Of a DNA stretch of 11,657 nt, positions 8,537 through 11,657 are shown piece after piece (position 1 is the first letter of the stretch; each line of letters starts with the position of its first letter). The position numbers were made by a program, and so were the translations under genes. Origin of the DNA: an uncultured Bordetella sp. Lineage in GTDB: Bacteria > Pseudomonadota > Gammaproteobacteria > Burkholderiales > Burkholderiaceae_B. The notes beneath the pieces are model-generated. The model did no database searches. It saw only the letters and a list, made by a program, of their open reading frames with translations, and had not been told where the DNA came from. The DNA lies in contig CALGFL010000057.1 in NCBI GenBank assembly GCA_937881145.1, forward strand, positions 1 to 11,657. The letters are read 5' to 3'.

Positions 8537-9169
8537 CTACATCCGCACGACGTCCGTTCCCTTGGGCGCCGTGAACTGGAATTGCGACACGGGCACGGAG
8601 GCATTGGCCTGCAGCCCGGAAAGATCCACCCGCGTCGTCTGCCCGAAGGCATCGAGCAGCAGGATGCGCACCGGCAGATTGTCGCGCATGCCGATATCGA
8701 CCTGCGCGAAGCCCGCGTCGGCGGTGCTGTGCGGCTTGGCGCGCAGCCATTGCAGGCCGTCCTTGTCGGGCAGCGCCGTGACATTGAACGCCTGCTCGAG
8801 ATCGCCCGAGCCGAAGAGAATGGCGGCCGGCGACGCGCCGATGGCCTTGCCGACGTCGCGCACGGTCACCTGGGCCAGATCGGGATCGTATTGATAGACC
8901 TGCTTGCCGTCGGCCACGATGAGCTGCGCATAGGGTTTCTGAACTTCCCAGCGGAACTTGCCCGGCCGCTGGAAAGCGAAAGCGCCTTGCTGCGCGGGCG
9001 CGGCCTTGCCGCCCTGCGGGCTGGTCGTGACCTGGCTGAACGAGCCCGTGGCCGATTGCACCGTGGCGACGAAGGCCTTGAGCTGTTCCTGCGCCGTCGC
9101 GCCCCAGGCCAGCATCGGGCCGCAAGCCAGCACGACAAAAAACAACGCCCGCACTATCGACCGCATCAT
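8537..9169 (-). CDS. lolA: Outer-membrane lipoprotein carrier protein LolA
   Basis: Periplasmic chaperone of 210 residues that takes lipoproteins from the LolCDE complex and hands them to LolB at the outer membrane. The N-terminus is a clear Sec signal peptide (positive MMRSIVR, hydrophobic core, LAWGA near residue 24). The mature part matches Lol[30 protein letters not shown] and [19 protein letters not shown]. Normal LolA length is about 200. The start codon overlaps the ftsK stop as ATGA. Two ATGs occur in a row (9169 and 9166); GGGAGGA (complement of 9173-9179) sits 3 bases from the first and 6 from the second, so translation may really begin at the second. The ftsK-lolA order is common in proteobacteria, which supports the name. 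Confidence 0.93.
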   Translation of the reverse strand: MMRSIVRALFFVVLACGPMLAWGATAQEQLKAFVATVQSATGSFSQVTTSPQGGKAAPAQQGAFAFQRPGKFRWEVQKPYAQLIVADGKQVYQYDPDLAQVTVRDVGKAIGASPAAILFGSGDLEQAFNVTALPDKDGLQWLRAKPHSTADAGFAQVDIGMRDNLPVRILLLDAFGQTTRVDLSGLQANASVPVSQFQFTAPKGTDVVRM

Positions 9170-11535
9170 GCATCCTCCCGGGCCGGCGCCAGAATTTCAC
9201 GATTGCCGTTGGACTGCATGGCCGACACCAGCCCGGCGTTTTCCATCTGTTCGAGCAGGCGCGCGGCGCGGTTGTAGCCGATGCGCAAGTGGCGCTGCAC
9301 CAGCGAGATCGAGGCGCGGCGGTTCTTGAGCACCACTTCGCAAGCCTGGTCGTACATCGGATCCGACTCGGCGTCGCCGCCGATGCCGGTGACGCTGCTC
9401 GCGCCCTCGGCCGAATCGCCTTCCAGGCCGCCTTCGAGCAGGCCTTCGATATAGTTGGGCTCGCCCTGGGCCTTCAATGATTCGACCACGCGGTGCACTT
9501 CGTCGTCATGCACGAAAGCGCCGTGCACGCGCGTAGGCAGGCCCGAGCCCGGCGGCATGTAGAGCATGTCGCCCTGGCCCAGCAGGCTTTCGGCGCCCAT
9601 CTGGTCGAGGATGGTGCGCGAGTCGATCTTGGACGAGACCTGGAACGCGATGCGCGTGGGAATGTTGGCCTTGATGAGGCCGGTGATCACGTCCACGCTG
9701 GGCCGTTGCGTGGCCAGCACCAGGTGGATGCCGGCGGCGCGCGCCTTCTGCGCCAGGCGGGCGATAAGCTCTTCGATCTTCTTGCCCACCACCATCATCA
9801 GGTCGGCCAGCTCGTCGATGACCACCACGATGGTGGGCAGGGTCGACAAGGGCTCGGGCTGATCGGGCGTAAGCGAGAAGGGATTGGGGATGGGCTCTTC
9901 GCGCTCGATGGCCGCGCGGATCTTGGCGTTGTAGCCGGCCAGGTTGCGCACGCCCATCTTGCTCATGAGGCGATAGCGCTTTTCCATCTCGCCCACGCAC
10001 CAGTTGAGCGCGTTGGCGGCCTGGCGCATGTCGGTGACCACCGGGGCCAGCAGATGCGGAATGCCTTCGTAGACGCTCATTTCGAGCATCTTGGGGTCGA
10101 TGAGGATGAGGCGGGTCTGCGACGCGTCGGCCTTGTACAGCAGCGACAGGATCATGGCGTTGATCCCCACCGACTTGCCCGAACCGGTGGTACCGGCCAC
10201 CAGCAGGTGCGGCATCTTGGCCAGATCGGCCACCACGGCGTGCCCGGCGATGTCCTTGCCCAGCGCCATGGTCAGCACCGACTGGCTGGCGTGATAGATC
10301 TGCGAGCCCAGGATCTCGGACAGGCGCACCATCTGGCGCTTGGGATTGGGCAGCTCCAGGCCCATGAGGTTCTTGCCCGGAATGGTCTCGACCACACGGA
10401 TGCTGACCAGGCTCAGCGCGCGGGCCAGGTCCTTGGCCAGGTTGACGATCTGGCTGCCCTTGACGCCCGTGGCCGGTTCGATTTCGTAGCGAGTGATGAC
10501 CGGGCCGGCCTGGGCCGCCACCACCGTCACCGACACGCCGAAGTCGGCCAGTTTTTTCTCGATCAGCCGCGAGGTGAACTCGATGGTCTCGGCCGAAACG
10601 GTCTCTTGATTGCCCAGGGGCGGGTCGAGCAGGCCCAGCTCGGGCAGCGAGGCCTCGCCCTCGGGCCGCTCGAACAGGGTCTGCTGCTTTTCCTTGGCCA
10701 GGCGCTCGGATGGCGGCACCACGACCATGGCGGGTTCGATGCGGATAGGCTCGTGCACCGCCATTTTTTCGTGCTTGGCCTCGACGTGTTCTTCGCGCTG
10801 GGCGCTGGCCACTTCACCCACGCGGCGATCCTGGCGGGCCGTATAGGCGTTGACGATGGCGCGCAGGCCCTGCTCCAGCCAGCCGCCGACGCGCTCGGCC
10901 ACGTCCAGCCAGGAAAAGGCGAAGAACAGGCTCAGGCCCACCACGACCAGTACCAGCAGCACCAGCGTGCCGCCGTCGAAACCCAGAAGCCGCGACAGCC
11001 AGCCGGCCAGCAACTGGCCGATGACGCCGCCGGCGCCGCTGGCGCGCCCGGTGGCGCCGGGCAGATGCATGCCCAGACTGCGCAGCCGCAAGGCCTCCAG
11101 GCCCAGCGAGCCGGCGAACAGCAGGAAAAAGCCCACGCCCTGCTCCCAGTGCACGCGCGGCAGGGGCTCGGGCTCGCGCCCGATGGCGCGCAGCTGCGTG
11201 GCCAGGCGGCGATAGCCGGCCCGCACGCGGTGCACCAGCAAAATCACCCACCACCAGGCCGAAAAGCCGAAGAGATACAGGAGCACGTCGGCCAGCCAGG
11301 CGCCGACCGCACCGCCGCCGTTGTGCACGGGGCTGCCGGCCGCGACCGCCGAATGGGTCCAGCCCGGGTCGGACGGACTCCAGGTGACCAGCACCAGGGT
11401 CAGCCAGGCCGCCAGGGCGGCGAAGAATATCCAGCGGGCCTCGCGCAGCAGCGACGCAAGGCGCGACTGCAAGGCAGACGGCCCGTTACGGGTATTGCGC
11501 GAGGCGCGCGGGGAGGCTTTTGAAATGCGCGGCAT
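9166..11535 (-). CDS. ftsK: DNA translocase FtsK
   Basis: Septum-bound DNA pump that clears and unlinks chromosome ends at division. It has 789 residues from the chosen ATG. The N-terminus has four membrane segments (about 35-53, 84-102, 134-150 and 189-209), followed by a short linker to about 310. The motor follows: alpha domain about 315-400 (including [12 protein letters not shown]), Walker A GTTGSGKS (448-455, Lys454) and Walker [11 protein letters not shown] (Asp574-Glu575). The C-terminal gamma winged helix ([19 protein letters not shown]) reads KOPS sites and activates XerCD. The linker is far shorter than in E. coli FtsK (1329 residues). Start is uncertain: ATG 11535 has GAGG 3 bases upstream, ATG 11544 has no ribosome site, and a TTG at 11583 is open but unlikely. 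The gene overlaps lolA by 4 bases. Confidence 0.94.
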   Translation of the reverse strand: MPRISKASPRASRNTRNGPSALQSRLASLLREARWIFFAALAAWLTLVLVTWSPSDPGWTHSAVAAGSPVHNGGGAVGAWLADVLLYLFGFSAWWWVILLVHRVRAGYRRLATQLRAIGREPEPLPRVHWEQGVGFFLLFAGSLGLEALRLRSLGMHLPGATGRASGAGGVIGQLLAGWLSRLLGFDGGTLVLLVLVVVGLSLFFAFSWLDVAERVGGWLEQGLRAIVNAYTARQDRRVGEVASAQREEHVEAKHEKMAVHEPIRIEPAMVVVPPSERLAKEKQQTLFERPEGEASLPELGLLDPPLGNQETVSAETIEFTSRLIEKKLADFGVSVTVVAAQAGPVITRYEIEPATGVKGSQIVNLAKDLARALSLVSIRVVETIPGKNLMGLELPNPKRQMVRLSEILGSQIYHASQSVLTMALGKDIAGHAVVADLAKMPHLLVAGTTGSGKSVGINAMILSLLYKADASQTRLILIDPKMLEMSVYEGIPHLLAPVVTDMRQAANALNWCVGEMEKRYRLMSKMGVRNLAGYNAKIRAAIEREEPIPNPFSLTPDQPEPLSTLPTIVVVIDELADLMMVVGKKIEELIARLAQKARAAGIHLVLATQRPSVDVITGLIKANIPTRIAFQVSSKIDSRTILDQMGAESLLGQGDMLYMPPGSGLPTRVHGAFVHDDEVHRVVESLKAQGEPNYIEGLLEGGLEGDSAEGASSVTGIGGDAESDPMYDQACEVVLKNRRASISLVQRHLRIGYNRAARLLEQMENAGLVSAMQSNGNREILAPAREDA

Positions 11536-11550
11536 GCGCCTCATTATAAT
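11520..11550 (+). promoter_or_regulatory. Candidate sigma-70 promoter for trxB
   Basis: TTGAAA (11520-11525) and a consensus TATAAT (11545-11550) face the trxB side, with a 19-base spacer that is longer than the ideal 17. Transcription would start near 11557, leaving a leader of about 77 bases before the ATG at 11634. The -35 box lies inside the start of ftsK. This is a pattern match only. Confidence 0.45.
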
Positions 11551-11554
11551 GAGG
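11539..11554. promoter_or_regulatory. Perfect 16-bp palindrome with TATAAT on both strands
   Basis: CCTCATTATAATGAGG reads the same on both strands. It contains TATAAT on the + strand (11545-11550) and on the - strand (complement of 11543-11548). On the - strand, CTGATA (complement of 11565-11570) stands 16 bases upstream of that TATAAT, a four-of-six match to a -35 box. It could be two back-to-back -10 elements, an operator for a dimeric repressor, or both. If the minus-strand -10 is used, transcription of ftsK would begin about at its ATG 11535. Confidence 0.5.
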
Positions 11555-11633
11555 ACAGACAATCTATCAGGTTGGCCGGGCAATCCGAAAACATAGCCCG
11601 GGAGATCTGAAAATACATTAGCGATTACGATCC

Positions 11634-11657
11634 ATGTCCACTCCCAAGCACGCCAAA
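11634..11657 (+). CDS. trxB: Thioredoxin reductase TrxB, first eight codons only
   Basis: ATG 11634 opens a frame reading MSTPKHAK up to the window edge. I recognise this as the beginning of thioredoxin reductase of Bordetella-type bacteria, and trxB divergent from ftsK is a known gene order in beta-proteobacteria. The enzyme uses NADPH to reduce thioredoxin in the cytoplasm, but none of its FAD, NADPH or CxxC motifs lie within the window. No strong Shine-Dalgarno sequence precedes the ATG. The identity rests on eight residues plus gene order. Confidence 0.6.

Noticed and set aside
8507..8540. Possible terminator between the converging ridA-like and lolA genes (AGCCC at 8513-8517 with GGGCT at 8534-8538)
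   Set aside because: The stem has five pairs with a 16-base loop and no U-run on either strand, so it is too weak to call.
9493..11523. A 676-codon open frame on the + strand opposite ftsK
   Set aside because: It lies fully antisense to a clear FtsK with all motifs. Its translation is rich in His, Gln, Arg and Gly in the way shadow frames of GC-rich genes are, with no domain.

Overview
The window is GC-rich (roughly two thirds G+C by eye) with dense, tightly packed genes. It looks like a chromosomal segment of a beta-proteobacterium of the Bordetella/Achromobacter group (Alcaligenaceae). This rests on the divergent trxB–ftsK–lolA arrangement at the right end, protein sequences I recognise as of that kind, and codon use strongly biased to G/C in third positions. 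I see no RNA gene, insertion sequence, CRISPR array, phage gene or plasmid gene, and no stretch over 300 bases without a gene.

Left part (1–8506, all on the + strand): the C-terminal end of a PLP- and zinc-dependent D-serine dehydratase/amino-acid-deaminase-like gene enters from the left edge and appears to have lost its stop codon. Eight genes follow in what looks like one transcription unit. They are a family-5 solute-binding protein (188–1738), two DppB/DppC-type permeases (1743–2684 and 2686–3567), two DppD/DppF-type ATPases (3571–4617 and 4614–5612), a MurR/RpiR-family regulator (5680–6576), an N-acyl-D-amino-acid deacylase (6582–8048) and a RidA-family enamine/imine deaminase (8093–8506). 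Gaps are –4 to 4 bases within the transporter, 67 before the regulator, 5 before the deacylase and 44 before ridA.

Read together, the left part looks like a scavenging module for D-amino-acid compounds. An ABC importer would bring in N-acyl-D-amino acids or D-residue-containing peptides, and the deacylase would release the free D-amino acid. The deaminase would then break it down through an enamine/imine, which RidA would hydrolyse, with local control by the RpiR protein. Enzyme identities are well supported by motifs; the joint pathway and the substrate are inference.

Right part (8537–11657): housekeeping genes. lolA and ftsK lie on the minus strand and overlap by an ATGA (ftsK first). The first eight codons of what I recognise as trxB lie divergently at the right edge. 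The ftsK–trxB gap holds a perfect 16-bp palindrome with a consensus TATAAT on both strands. ridA and lolA converge with only 30 bases between them.

The least-explained spots are the missing stop of the first gene, the 67-base gap before the regulator (GC-rich hairpins plus a 24-codon ORF joined by ATGA overlaps at both ends), and the palindromic promoter region.
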